Origin: CANKBT01 sp038236005
Lineage (GTDB): Bacteria; Actinomycetota; Actinomycetes; Mycobacteriales; SCTD01
Reading direction: 5' to 3'
Assembly (NCBI GenBank): GCA_038236005.1
Contig: JBBSTI010000028.1
Coordinates: 1-29,687 of the forward strand
Length of the DNA: 29,687 bases
The notes under the pieces were generated by a model. It was not told where the DNA came from. It did no database searches and saw only the letters and a program-made list of their open reading frames with translations. Position 1 is the first letter of the stretch. Every line of letters starts with the position of its first letter. Both the position numbers and the translations under genes were made by a program. Below are positions 1 to 7,009 of this stretch, piece by piece.

Positions 1-261
1 CACCGCGAGCGAGCGCTTGGCCGAGTCCTGCCCGATGACGTAGCCGTCGAGGAAGTCGTAGATCTCCCGGGGCTTCGGCAGCTCGTCCCAGGAGACCTCC
101 GAGGACTCCGACAGCTCCTCTTCGATGATCTCGTTGCAGAGGTCGATGCACTCGTCGCAGATGTAGACCCCTGGGCCCGCGATGAGCTTCTTGACCTGCT
201 TCTGCGACTTCCCGCAGAACGAGCACTTCAACAGGTCGCCACCGTCACCGATGCGTGCCAC
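1..261 (-). CDS. clpX: ATP-dependent Clp protease ATP-binding subunit ClpX (N-terminal part, runs off window)
   Basis: ClpX is the AAA+ unfoldase that recognises substrates and feeds them to the ClpP1P2 peptidase in the cytoplasm. Only the first 87 codons are present. The start is a GTG at 259-261 (VARIGDGGDLLKCSFCGKSQ...), preceded by a GAGGGTG-like ribosome site. The zinc-binding domain is intact: CxxC at residues 13-16 (CSFC) and CxxC at 35-38 (CDEC), which dimerises and binds adaptors in this family. It is followed by the acidic linker (EIIEEEL) and the IYDFLDGYVIGQ segment that leads into the AAA+ core. The Walker motifs lie outside the window. It is the third gene of a clpP1-clpP2-clpX series and is separated from clpP2 by 129 bp containing palindromes, so it may have its own promoter. 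Confidence 0.96.
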   Translation of the reverse strand, partial: MARIGDGGDLLKCSFCGKSQKQVKKLIAGPGVYICDECIDLCNEIIEEELSESSEVSWDELPKPREIYDFLDGYVIGQDSAKRSLAV

Positions 262-308
262 CGCTCACCCTCGCTCACCTCACGATGACCCTGGTCACCT
301 ATGTCGTC

Positions 309-348
309 GTGGCCGATGGCCACCGTCGTCATGGTGACCGCGGTCACC
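309..348. promoter_or_regulatory. Palindromes in the clpP2-clpX intergenic region
   Basis: Two symmetric elements lie in the 129-bp gap before clpX. GTGGCC-GAT-GGCCAC (309-323) is a 6-bp stem with a 3-base loop. GGTGACCGCGGTCACC (333-348) is a perfect 16-bp palindrome. A further GGTCACC at 293-299 can pair with GGTGACC at 333-339. The sequence shows the symmetry; a role as operator, attenuator or mRNA-stability hairpin for clpX is inference. It does not match the CGC-N5-GCG ClgR pattern. Confidence 0.4.
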
Positions 349-390
349 TTGCTGGTCTGAACCTACCTGCCGAGCCGGCCCAGGACGTGC

Positions 391-1014
391 CTAACGCGCG
401 AGCGAAGCAATCTTCCGGCTGCTGATGACCTCGTCGATCAGGCCGTAAGTGACGCACTCCTGCGCGGTAAGGATCTTGTCGCGCTCGATGTCCTTGCGGA
501 TCTGCTCAGGCGTCTGGTTGCTGTGGTCGGACAGCATCTTCTCCAGCAGGTCACGCATGCGCATGATCTCCCGGGCCTGGATCTCGATGTCGCTGGACTG
601 ACCCTCGCCACCGCCGGACGGCTGGTGGATGAGCACCCGGGCGTGCTGCAGCGCGAGCCGCTTGCCCTTGGTGCCCGCAGCGAGCAGGACGGCTGCAGCC
701 GAGGCGGCCTGCCCCATGCAGATCGTCTGGATCTCCGGCTTGATGAACTGCATCGTGTCGTAGATCGCGGTCAGCGCGGTGAACGAGCCGCCGGGGCTGT
801 TGATGTAGATCGAGATGTCGCGGTCGGGGTCCTCGGACTCCAAGTGCAGCAGCTGAGCCATGATCACGTTGGCGACGCCGTCGTCGATAGGGGTGCCGAG
901 AAAGATGATCCGCTCCTTGAGGAGCCGGCTGTAGATGTCGAAGGAGCGCTCCCCGCGGGAGGTCTGCTCGATGACGATCGGGATCGTGTAGTTCTGAGGT
1001 TGCGAAAAGGTCAT
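391..1014 (-). CDS. clpP2: ClpP2, ATP-dependent Clp protease proteolytic subunit
   Basis: Serine peptidase subunit (207 aa) of the two-component ClpP1P2 barrel of actinomycetes, which degrades proteins unfolded by ClpX or ClpC. The catalytic triad is visible: Ser105 in MGQAASAAA, His130 in LIHQPSGG and Asp179 in ERDKILTA. The YINSPGGSFTALTAIYDTMQ segment (70-89) is the usual substrate strand and handle region. The MGQAASAAAVLLAAGTKGKR wording matches mycobacterial ClpP2 rather than ClpP1. The start ATG at 1014 has a strong AGGAGG that overlaps the stop codon of clpP1, only 11 bp upstream, so the two subunits are translated in series from one mRNA, as expected for proteins that assemble as a hetero-tetradecamer. 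Confidence 0.97.
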   Translation of the reverse strand: MTFSQPQNYTIPIVIEQTSRGERSFDIYSRLLKERIIFLGTPIDDGVANVIMAQLLHLESEDPDRDISIYINSPGGSFTALTAIYDTMQFIKPEIQTICMGQAASAAAVLLAAGTKGKRLALQHARVLIHQPSGGGEGQSSDIEIQAREIMRMRDLLEKMLSDHSNQTPEQIRKDIERDKILTAQECVTYGLIDEVISSRKIASLAR

Positions 1015-1025
1015 GTCTGGTCCTC

Positions 1026-1679
1026 CTAGGCCCGTGTGCCGACGCCGGACGCCACCTGGGCAGCACCGCTGATCACACTGTCGATGAAGCCGTACTCCAC
1101 GGCCTCCTCGGCCGAGAACCAGCGGTCCCGGTCGGAGTCGGCCTCGATCTGCTCCACGGTCTGCCCGGTGTGGAAGGCGATCCGCTCGGCCATCAGCTTC
1201 TTGACGTAGAGCATCTGCTCGGCCTGGATGGCGATGTCGGCCGCGGTCCCCCCGATCCCGCCGGAAGGCTGGTGCATCATGATCCGCGCGTGCGGGGTGG
1301 CGTAGCGCTTGCCCTTGGCGCCCGCGCTGAGCAGGAACTGACCCATCGAGGCGGCCAGGCCGAGACCCACGGTGGCGACGTCGTTCTCGACGAGCTGCAT
1401 GGTGTCGTAGATCGCCATGCCGGCCGAGATGGATCCGCCGGGGCTGTTGATGTAGAGGAAGATGTCGCGGGTCGGGTCCTCGGCGGCGAGCAGCAGCAGC
1501 TGCGCGCAGATGGCGTTGGCCATGTCGTCCATGACCGGCTGGCCGAGGAAGATGATCCGTTCCTTCAGGAGCCGGTTGAACACCTGGTCGTCCAGACCCA
1601 TGCCACCGCCCCCGCGCAGGACGGGCTGGGACGTGCCGAGGGTGCCGGGGACGCCCGGCGGAGTGACGGGGCTGCTCAC
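1026..1679 (-). CDS. clpP1: ClpP1, ATP-dependent Clp protease proteolytic subunit
   Basis: First ClpP subunit of the operon (217 aa from the chosen start). Triad: Ser111 (GLGLAASMGQF), His136 (MMHQPSGG) and Asp185 (SDRDRWFS). The GMAIYDTMQL, AASMGQFLLSAG and DSDRDRWFSAEEAVEYGFID segments match mycobacterial ClpP1. GTG at 1677-1679 was chosen because AGG lies 5 bases upstream (AGGTTCTTGTG). A longer frame to 1763 exists but lacks a ribosome site, and an internal ATG (MGLDDQVF) would give 191 aa. The N-terminal extension is Pro/Gly-rich and probably a processed propeptide. ClpP1 is inactive alone in characterised actinomycetes and works with ClpP2 (family knowledge). Expression is probably under the ClgR-type box at 1784-1802. 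Confidence 0.95.
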   Translation of the reverse strand: MSSPVTPPGVPGTLGTSQPVLRGGGGMGLDDQVFNRLLKERIIFLGQPVMDDMANAICAQLLLLAAEDPTRDIFLYINSPGGSISAGMAIYDTMQLVENDVATVGLGLAASMGQFLLSAGAKGKRYATPHARIMMHQPSGGIGGTAADIAIQAEQMLYVKKLMAERIAFHTGQTVEQIEADSDRDRWFSAEEAVEYGFIDSVISGAAQVASGVGTRA

Positions 1680-1740
1680 AAGAACCTGCCTGACGGTCGT
1701 CGGGTGGCAGCCCCGGGGGACGGCGGCTGCCTCGTGCTCG

Positions 1741-1746
1741 ACCCTA
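1741..1746 (-). promoter_or_regulatory. Candidate -10 element for clpP1P2
   Basis: On the minus strand, TAGGGT (1746 to 1741) fits the actinobacterial TANNNT -10 pattern. It lies about 38 bp downstream of the centre of the operator at 1784-1802 and about 60 bp before the clpP1 start. No good -35 hexamer is seen at the normal distance, as is common for activator-dependent promoters. Confidence 0.35.
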
Positions 1747-1783
1747 ACGCCGGGGTGCGGCACCGACGTCCCGGATCGACGCC

Positions 1784-1802
1784 GTTCCGCTCAGGGCGCA
1801 AC
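1784..1802 (-). promoter_or_regulatory. Candidate ClgR operator upstream of clpP1
   Basis: Read on the minus strand the site is GTTGCGCCCTGAGCGGAAC: CGC-N5-GCG flanked by a symmetric GTT and AAC. ClgR, the actinobacterial Clp gene activator, is reported to recognise GTTCGC-N5-GCG-type sites before clpP1 and clpC in Streptomyces. The location, in the 183-bp tig-clpP1 gap and upstream of a TANNNT hexamer, suits an activator site. The match was made by eye. Confidence 0.55.
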
Positions 1803-1862
1803 GACTCCTTCCGGGCGCAGCGGCGGGTCGCAGCTCGGGCTGGGATCTGCCTGGGATCGGGC

Positions 1863-3272
1863 TCAGCCCTCGTCGAGGTAGTGCAGGGAACCGTCGTCGT
1901 GCACGTGGTAAGGGCGACCCTCTTCGTCGGTCTCGTACGACGGCTGCCCCGGCAGGTCGGTGCGCAGCGCCTCGAGGTCGACCTCGGCACCCTCGCTGTC
2001 GGTCACCTTCGCCGCGGCCATCACGGTGGCGAGGGCCTTGCCGCGGCGCACCTCGGCGACCAGCTGCTGCAGCTGACCGTTCTCGACGATCTGCTGGGCC
2101 AGCTGCTGCGGGGCGACACCGCCCTGCTGCGCGCGGCGGACGACGTGGTCGGACAGCTCCTGCTCGGAGACGTCGAGCTCCTCGGCGTCGGCGATCGCGT
2201 CGAGCACGAGCTGGCTCTTCACCGACTCCTCGGCGCTCGTGCGGACCTCTTCGTCATAGGACTCGGCGGTCTTCTCCTCGGACTCCAGGTAGCCCTCCAT
2301 CGTGAGGCCGGCCTGGCTCAGCTGCTGCTCGACGGAACGCTTGCGCCAGCTGACCTCGGCGTCCACGATCGACTCCGGCAGCGGCACCTCGGTGGCCTCC
2401 AGCAGCGCCTTCAGCACGCTGTCCCGGGCCTCGACGCCCTGCTCCATCCGCTTGGCCCGGCCGAGCCGGTCGACCACGTCGGCGCGGAAGGCCTCGACGT
2501 TCTCGAAGCCGGCGACGTCGGTCGCGAACGTCTCGTCGACCTCGGGAAGAACGCGTTCGTTCACGACCTGCACGGTGAGCGCGACGTCAGCGTCCTTGCC
2601 TTCGTGCTCGCCCGCGAGCAGGGCGGTCTGGAACACGGTCGCGTCGCCGGCGCTCTTGCCGACCAGGACCTCGTCGAGACCGTCAAGAAGGTCGCCCTTG
2701 CCGACCTCGTACGACAGACCGGCTGCGGTGCCGCCTTCGACCTCCTCGCCCTCCACGGTCGCCGAGAGGTCGATCGTCACGACGTCGCCCTCCTGCGCCG
2801 CCCGCTCGACCGGGGACAGCGTCGCGAAGCGCGTACGAAGGGCGTCGATCTGCTCGGTGATCTGCTCGTCAGACACCTCGAAGGCGTCCACGGTGACGGC
2901 CAGGTCCTCGAACGACGGGAGGGTGATCTCCGGCCGGACGTCGACCTCGGCCGTGAAGGTCAACGACTCGCCGTCCTCGAGCTTGGTCACCTCGACCTGC
3001 GGCTGGGCGACCGGCGTGAGGCCGCTCTCCTCCACCGCCTCGGAGTAGAGGCGTGGGACGGCCTCCTGGACCGCCTGCTCGAGGATGTAGGGCCGACCGA
3101 CCCGCTGGTCCAGGATCCGCTGCGGCACCTTGCCCGGGCGGAAGCCCTGCACCTTGACCTGCTTGCCGACCTCCTTGTACGTGCTGTCGATCTCGGGCTT
3201 GAGGTCGGCGAACGGCACGTCGACCGTCAGGCGGACCCTCGTGGGGCTGAGGGTCTCGACAGCGCTGGGCAC
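1863..3272 (-). CDS. tig: Trigger factor (ribosome-bound chaperone / peptidyl-prolyl isomerase)
   Basis: Trigger factor (469 aa) docks at the ribosomal exit tunnel and shields nascent chains. The N-terminal ribosome-binding domain carries the signature GFRPGKVP at residues 43-50. An FKBP-type PPIase domain follows at roughly 160-245 (GDVVTIDL... SYEVGKGDLLDGLDEVLVG), and then the long helical C-terminal chaperone arms. The extreme C-terminus is acidic and ends HYLDEG. The start is GTG at 3270-3272 with GAGG seven bases upstream; MPSAVETLSPTRVRL is the canonical family N-terminus. It lies 51 bp downstream of tRNA-Pro on the same strand, and no obvious terminator hairpin separates them. A 183-bp gap with its own regulatory elements separates it from clpP1. 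Confidence 0.97.
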   Translation of the reverse strand: MPSAVETLSPTRVRLTVDVPFADLKPEIDSTYKEVGKQVKVQGFRPGKVPQRILDQRVGRPYILEQAVQEAVPRLYSEAVEESGLTPVAQPQVEVTKLEDGESLTFTAEVDVRPEITLPSFEDLAVTVDAFEVSDEQITEQIDALRTRFATLSPVERAAQEGDVVTIDLSATVEGEEVEGGTAAGLSYEVGKGDLLDGLDEVLVGKSAGDATVFQTALLAGEHEGKDADVALTVQVVNERVLPEVDETFATDVAGFENVEAFRADVVDRLGRAKRMEQGVEARDSVLKALLEATEVPLPESIVDAEVSWRKRSVEQQLSQAGLTMEGYLESEEKTAESYDEEVRTSAEESVKSQLVLDAIADAEELDVSEQELSDHVVRRAQQGGVAPQQLAQQIVENGQLQQLVAEVRRGKALATVMAAAKVTDSEGAEVDLEALRTDLPGQPSYETDEEGRPYHVHDDGSLHYLDEG

Positions 3273-3323
3273 AGGTGGTCCTCTTCTTCTCGGCGGAGCG
3301 GGGATGGGCTGTTCTGGGGCTTG

Positions 3324-3396
3324 TCGGGGCGGGGAGATTCGAACTCCCGATCTCCTGCTCCCAAAGCAGGCGCGCTAGCCACTACGCTACGCCCCG
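3324..3396 (-). tRNA. tRNA-Pro (anticodon UGG)
   Basis: Read on the minus strand: acceptor arms CGGGGCG / CGCCCCG, anticodon stem CCTGC-TTTGGGA-GCAGG giving anticodon TGG, and T arm GGGAG-TTCGAAT-CTCCC with discriminator A. No CCA is encoded (ACA follows). TACTGT (3413 to 3408) on the same strand is a possible -10. The gene lies directly upstream of tig. Confidence 0.97.
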
Positions 3397-3442
3397 CGCG
3401 ACCGCTCACAGTAGTCACCTGGCTGCCTGGGGACGGTCCTGC

Positions 3443-3516
3443 GCGGGCGTAGCTCAATGGTAGAGCCTCAGTCTTCCAAACTGATGGTGCCGGTTCGATC
3501 CCGGTCGCCCGCTCCA
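3443..3516 (+). tRNA. tRNA-Gly (anticodon UCC), CCA encoded
   Basis: Acceptor arms GCGGGCG / CGCCCGC, D arm AGCTCAATGGTAGAGC, anticodon stem TCAGT-CTTCCAA-ACTGA with anticodon TCC, and T arm CCGG-TTCGATC-CCGG, followed by discriminator T and an encoded CCA (3514-3516). It is divergent from tRNA-Pro with 46 bp between them; that gap must hold both promoters. Confidence 0.97.
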
Positions 3517-3642
3517 CGGTTCTCCAGTTCAGAAGCTGCATCGACCTCCCCGGTGACTGACCACCGTGACCCCTCCAGACCGGTTGTGGCCGCCCTGTGG
3601 GGCACGCGTAGGTCATGCAGCGGTCACGAGAAGGGAAGCGAC

Positions 3643-4149
3643 ATGCCGTCCATCTACGAGGTGGTCCAGGACGTGGACGCGGCCCTGGCACGCTTCGACC
3701 AGGCCAGCTCCCCCGCCGAGCAGCGTCGGGCCATGCGTGAGGTGCTCGCACACCTCTATTTCCTGCATCAGCACCGCGCGGGCCAGGGCAGGGACTACTG
3801 GCAGGCCGTCGCCACGCCAGGAGCCGGTGGCGACGTGGCTCAGGGCGTCATCTACGCCAGGGGCAAGCTGGCCCACCACGTGACGAAGGAGATGGGGCCG
3901 GGTCTCCAGGGCGGCGACTACGACCCCGACTACTACGACATGCGCCACTACTGCGCGGGCACCCTGACGTGGCTTCACGTCGAGGAGATGACGAGCAAGG
4001 ACGGCCCGGACTTCGTGAAACCGCAGAACCCGCACAGCTCGGCCAACCTGCAGCACTACCGGTGTGCCGTCGCTGGCCAGCCGGTGCGGGACACCTTGGC
4101 AGCCGCGCGGGACTTCCTCGTGGCCCCGCCAGGAATGCCGCCGCTCTAG
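3643..4149 (+). CDS. Hypothetical protein, possible paralogue of the convergent gene at 4151-4687
   Basis: A 168-residue soluble protein of unknown function; no known family is recognised. The start ATG at 3643 has AAGGGA about seven bases upstream, and the reading frame extends further 5' only through the tRNA. The N-terminal half is predicted helical (DVDAALARF... REVLAHLYFLHQH). The most distinctive segment is YARGKLAHHVTKEMG (71-85), followed by a Tyr/His/Asp-rich region (DYDPDYYDMRHYC). No signal peptide or membrane segment is seen. The helix pattern and the ARGxLxH...E(F/M)G motif recur in the same order in the protein encoded on the opposite strand, whose stop codon is 1 bp away, suggesting an old duplication with inversion. 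No operon partner. Confidence 0.8.
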   Translation: MPSIYEVVQDVDAALARFDQASSPAEQRRAMREVLAHLYFLHQHRAGQGRDYWQAVATPGAGGDVAQGVIYARGKLAHHVTKEMGPGLQGGDYDPDYYDMRHYCAGTLTWLHVEEMTSKDGPDFVKPQNPHSSANLQHYRCAVAGQPVRDTLAAARDFLVAPPGMPPL

Positions 4150-4150
4150 C

Positions 4151-4687
4151 TCAGGGAGTAGCCAACTCGGGCCGCGCTCGCAACCAGCGCGCAGCAACCT
4201 CTAGCGGCGGCAGCACCTCGCGGTCCTGCACGTGCTCGGCGTACCAGGCGTCACGTGCAGCGAGGCCCGGATATCTGACGTCTGAGTGCTCCTGCCAACG
4301 CCAGCAGCCGACGTGCGAGAACACGGTGGAGGCCACGGTGTCGGTGAAGGCGCCGAACTCGGCGTGCACGTGCGTGAGGCTGCCGCGTGCGTGCACCAGG
4401 GCTGCCGTCGTCTCCCCGTCATCGTCGCCGGACATGGCGGCGTCCTGCTCTGCCTGCTTGCGCACGCAGGCGAGCCGCGCCCACAACTCACACAGGTCGT
4501 AGAGGGCGCAGAGGACGCGCGCCACGGCGTCGGGGCACCCGTGCGGGTCCGGCGAGTTGACGACGGCCCGCACCTCGTCCAGCCCATGCTCCAGCCGTCG
4601 CCACCGCGCAGCCAGGGCCTCGGTCTCACTCGCGGTCATGGCTCCCAGCATGAGCCCGGCTCGACGCACCCAGTCCTCGACACGCAT
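4151..4687 (-). CDS. Hypothetical protein, possible paralogue of the 3643-4149 product
   Basis: A 178-residue protein of unknown function from ATG 4687; GGAAGG and GGGG lie upstream. An internal ATG at 4639 (MTASETEAL, 162 aa) is an alternative start but has its GGGAG too close. It shows an amphipathic helical N-terminal half (LDEVRAVVN... AVARVLCALYDLCELWARLA) and the motif HARGSLTHVHAEFG (99-112). This lines up with YARGKLAHHVTKEMG of the neighbour, and the C-terminal helix REVLPPLEVAARWL lines up with RDTLAAARDFL. No transmembrane helix or signal peptide. Four cysteines are scattered without a CxxC pair. The relation to the neighbour is inferred by eye. Confidence 0.72.
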   Translation of the reverse strand: MRVEDWVRRAGLMLGAMTASETEALAARWRRLEHGLDEVRAVVNSPDPHGCPDAVARVLCALYDLCELWARLACVRKQAEQDAAMSGDDDGETTAALVHARGSLTHVHAEFGAFTDTVASTVFSHVGCWRWQEHSDVRYPGLAARDAWYAEHVQDREVLPPLEVAARWLRARPELATP

Positions 4688-4871
4688 GAGAGCCCCGCAC
4701 CTTCCCAGACACCGACGTGCCCGACCGCCGACGACGTCATCCTTGTCAGACCGAGGGGGCGTCGCGTCTCCGCGCTGCCGTCGTTCCTCGCCAGGGCGCT
4801 CGTCGCCACCAACGGTGCGGCATAGCCCGGCGCGCCCACGATCACGTGCCGCGCGCCCGGCCGGTGGCCGC

Positions 4872-5606
4872 ATGAGCGCCCCCATGAGCGTCACGGCGTA
4901 CGCGGCCGCCGTGCGGGCTGCGCTGCCCGACGTCCCGGCGGCCGCCGACCTGCTGGAGGACCTCGACGAGCACCTCGCCGAGCTGGCCGCCGACACCGGT
5001 CCGGACCTGGTCGCGACGCTCGGGCCACCGGCCGCGTACGCCGATCAGCTGCGTCGGGCGGCCGACCTGACCGTCGTCCCGCGCATCCGTCCGAACCCGT
5101 TCGAGGCTCTCGGCGACGTCGTCGGGCGGATCCGCGAGAAACAGGCGGCCCGTGAGGTGCTCGCCTTTCTCCCCCAGCTGCGACCGGCCTGGTGGGTGCT
5201 GCGCGGCTGGCTGGTGATCATCGTGCTGGGACTGCTCTTCGGCGGCGGCACGTGGGTGCTGCTGCCGTTCGGTCTGCTCGGCATCCCGCTGATCGCTGCG
5301 GCCATCGTGGTGTCCGTACGCCTCGCCCGGTACACGCTGCACAAGCCGCCCGTCGACGGCAGCCGGCTGGCAGCCCTGGTCTCCAACGCCGCGCTCACCC
5401 TGGTCTCGCTGATCGTCGTCGTCGGGGTCCAACAGCAGACCGAGTACGTCTACGCCGACGATTCGCAGCCGGTCGAGCAGACGCTCACCACCCGCGACGG
5501 GTCGCCGATCACCAACCTGTTCCCCTTCTCCGCCGACGGCGAGCCGCTGTCCGGCGTGCTGCTCTACGACCAGGAGGGCCGCCCGGTGGAGCACCTCGCA
5601 ACCTAG
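4872..5606 (+). CDS. HAAS/DUF1700-type membrane protein, apparently truncated
   Basis: Predicted membrane protein of 244 aa. The N-terminal part is a short helical HAAS-like domain (residues 6-65: YAAAVRAALP... LLEDLDEHLAEL... LGPPAAYADQLR), which in other actinomycetes is often paired with PadR regulators. Hydrophobic helices follow at about 107-125, 127-150 and 167-187, then an extracytoplasmic region with FPFSADGEPLSGVLLYDQEGRPV. ATG 4872 was chosen (GGTGG upstream); ATG 4884 is equally possible. No PadR gene is adjacent. The frame ends at TAG 5604-5606, exactly where family members continue. Coding-like sequence resumes behind the stop (see 5607-5983), so the gene is probably a truncated or decaying allele, or holds a sequencing error. 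Confidence 0.78.
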   Translation: MSAPMSVTAYAAAVRAALPDVPAAADLLEDLDEHLAELAADTGPDLVATLGPPAAYADQLRRAADLTVVPRIRPNPFEALGDVVGRIREKQAAREVLAFLPQLRPAWWVLRGWLVIIVLGLLFGGGTWVLLPFGLLGIPLIAAAIVVSVRLARYTLHKPPVDGSRLAALVSNAALTLVSLIVVVGVQQQTEYVYADDSQPVEQTLTTRDGSPITNLFPFSADGEPLSGVLLYDQEGRPVEHLAT

Positions 5607-5983
5607 GACAACGGCACCGGCGGGACCGTCGAGCGAGTTCTGCCCACCGACGCACCGCCGCCGCCGCCCACCCGCAGGTTCAGCGGCTGTTCGGCGACGA
5701 GTCCCGGGGCATGTGCGACGTCGCTCCCCCGCGGCTGCCTGCTCCTACGCCGGCTCCGGCCGCCACCCGGACACCCGCCCCGACCGCCACCCCGGCGCAG
5801 CCGACAACACGCCCGGATCCGACCACCGCGCCGACGGAGCCCGCCGCGCCAGGAACCTCGACGCCTGGACCGGCCAGCCCGGCGAGCCTGCCCTCGCCCC
5901 GAGCTGACCGGCGCCTTCCGCGGAGGTCGGGCCGGCCGACCTCTGCGAAGTCTCAGGCGCGCCAGTCGGCCGTACGCTCCTAG
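5607..5983 (+). pseudogene. Out-of-frame 3' remnant of the HAAS-type membrane protein gene
   Basis: Directly after the TAG the same frame continues DNGTGGTVERVLPTDAPPPPP. At a (CCG)n run (about 5655-5669) the sensible frame then shifts: in the other frame one reads HPQVQRLFGDESRGMCDVAP and PRLPAPTPAPAATR, then a Pro/Thr/Ala-rich tail to TAG 5981-5983. A short extracellular domain with a G-x-C-x-x-x-PPRL ending is what I would expect of this family's C-terminus, so one nonsense change plus one slippage event would restore a single gene 4872-5983. That gene would end in a CTAG shared with the opposing gene's stop. No other gene is supported in this 377-bp stretch. Confidence 0.55.
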
Positions 5984-6609
5984 GTGGCCTGAGCCAGCCG
6001 GGCGGTGATGCCTGCGGCGTCGGCCTCGGCGCCGTAGGAAGGGGTGCCCGGCTGCTGGCGCCAAGACTCGTCGAGCGAGCCGGCGTCGACGCCGTCGAAG
6101 CCGATCTGGTCCATCAGGTCGACGACGACCTGCTTGGCGGCCGGGTCGTCGCCGGCGACCGGGAGCCCGCGACGCTGCGGGTCACCGGCGGGCAGGCCGC
6201 CGCTGAGCAGGTGCGCCGCCTGGATGCCGTTGAACGCCTTGACGACCGGCCGGCCGATCTGGCCGGCGACCCAGACGCTCTCCGGCGTGCCGTCCTCGAT
6301 CGCGTCGATCTTGCCGTCGCGCTGCTGCGGGTAGTAGTTGCCGGTGTCGATGACCACGGCGTCCGGCGCGGCGGACAGGATCCCGTCCGGCAGCCCGGGG
6401 ACGGCCTTCTGCGGGATCGTGACGACGACGACGTCCGCGCCTTCGGCGGCCTGGTCCGCGCTCACCGCGGTGGCGCCGGTCTCGCCGGCGAGGTCGGCGA
6501 GCGTCTCGGGGCCGCGCGAGTTGGCGACCCGCACCTCGTGGCCGGCCTGGGTGAACGCGCGGGTCAGGTTGCCGCCGATGTTGCCTGCGCCGATGATGCC
6601 GATCTTCAT
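5980..6609 (-). CDS. NADPH-dependent F420 reductase-like oxidoreductase (Rossmann fold)
   Basis: A 209-residue NAD(P)-binding protein. It opens with MKIGIIGAGNIGGNL, a textbook GxGxxG dinucleotide fold (GAGNIG at 7-12), and an Arg/Ser pair after strand 2 (VANSRGP) suggests NADPH preference. VVVTIPQKAVPGL and DAVVIDTGNYYPQ, then VVKAFNGIQAAHL (125-137), resemble the F420:NADP oxidoreductase / COG2085 family. The true substrate is unknown: some members reduce F420 and others are uncharacterised. AAGGAG lies 6 bases before ATG 6609. It is the last of three minus-strand genes (34 bp after the YchJ-like gene). Its stop shares the CTAG at 5980-5983 with the opposing remnant. Confidence 0.85.
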   Translation of the reverse strand: MKIGIIGAGNIGGNLTRAFTQAGHEVRVANSRGPETLADLAGETGATAVSADQAAEGADVVVVTIPQKAVPGLPDGILSAAPDAVVIDTGNYYPQQRDGKIDAIEDGTPESVWVAGQIGRPVVKAFNGIQAAHLLSGGLPAGDPQRRGLPVAGDDPAAKQVVVDLMDQIGFDGVDAGSLDESWRQQPGTPSYGAEADAAGITARLAQAT

Positions 6610-6643
6610 GCTGTCTCCTTCGTCGGTGAACTATTCGGAGACC

Positions 6644-7009
6644 TCAACCGAGCGTGATGCCGTCCTCATACCGCCAGGCGCCGTCGACCTTGCTGAACCG
6701 GCTCTTCTCGTGCTGGGAGGTGGCTCCGTGGTGCGCCCGGAAGGTGACCTCACCGGTGGCGTCCAGCAGGCCCCCTGCCGTGACGACCAGCACCTCCAGG
6801 CCGGTCCAGCGGACGTCCGGGTCCAGCACCAGAGCCGTGGGGCGGGTCGACGGGTGCCAGGTGCCCTGCAGGTAAACCACGTCGCCCCGGACGAACGCGC
6901 TGTAGCGCGAGCGCATCAGCACCACCGCCGTCGGGGCCCGGCCGCCGTCGTGCAGGGGGCCGCAGCACTGCGCGTACGGAAGACCGGTGTCGCACGGGCA
7001 GCGCGTCAC
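6644..7009 (-). CDS. YchJ-like (UPF0225) SEC-C motif protein
   Basis: A 121-residue protein of the YchJ family. The N-terminus holds the zinc-binding SEC-C-type cluster CPC (4-6) and CC (15-16) in VTRCPCDTGLPYAQCCGPLH. It is followed by an NTF2-like domain (AVVLMRSRYSAFVRGDVVYLQGTWHPSTR... FRAHHGATSQHEKSRFSKVDGAWRYEDG), typical in length and motif order. Molecular function is not established for the family. The start is GTG at 7007-7009, inside a GTGA that also contains the stop codon of the upstream gene, with GGGGA about five bases before. The 4-bp overlap implies translational coupling to the spermidine-synthase-like gene. Confidence 0.88.
   Translation of the reverse strand: MTRCPCDTGLPYAQCCGPLHDGGRAPTAVVLMRSRYSAFVRGDVVYLQGTWHPSTRPTALVLDPDVRWTGLEVLVVTAGGLLDATGEVTFRAHHGATSQHEKSRFSKVDGAWRYEDGITLG

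Noticed and set aside
1170..3452. A 760-codon open frame on the plus strand opposite clpP1 and tig
   Set aside because: It is antisense to two unmistakable genes, is rich in Arg/Gly/His/Leu as expected of a GC-rich shadow frame, and shows no family motif.
3397..3642. An integrated element next to the tRNA genes
   Set aside because: No integrase, no duplicated tRNA 3' end and no composition shift large enough to support it were seen.
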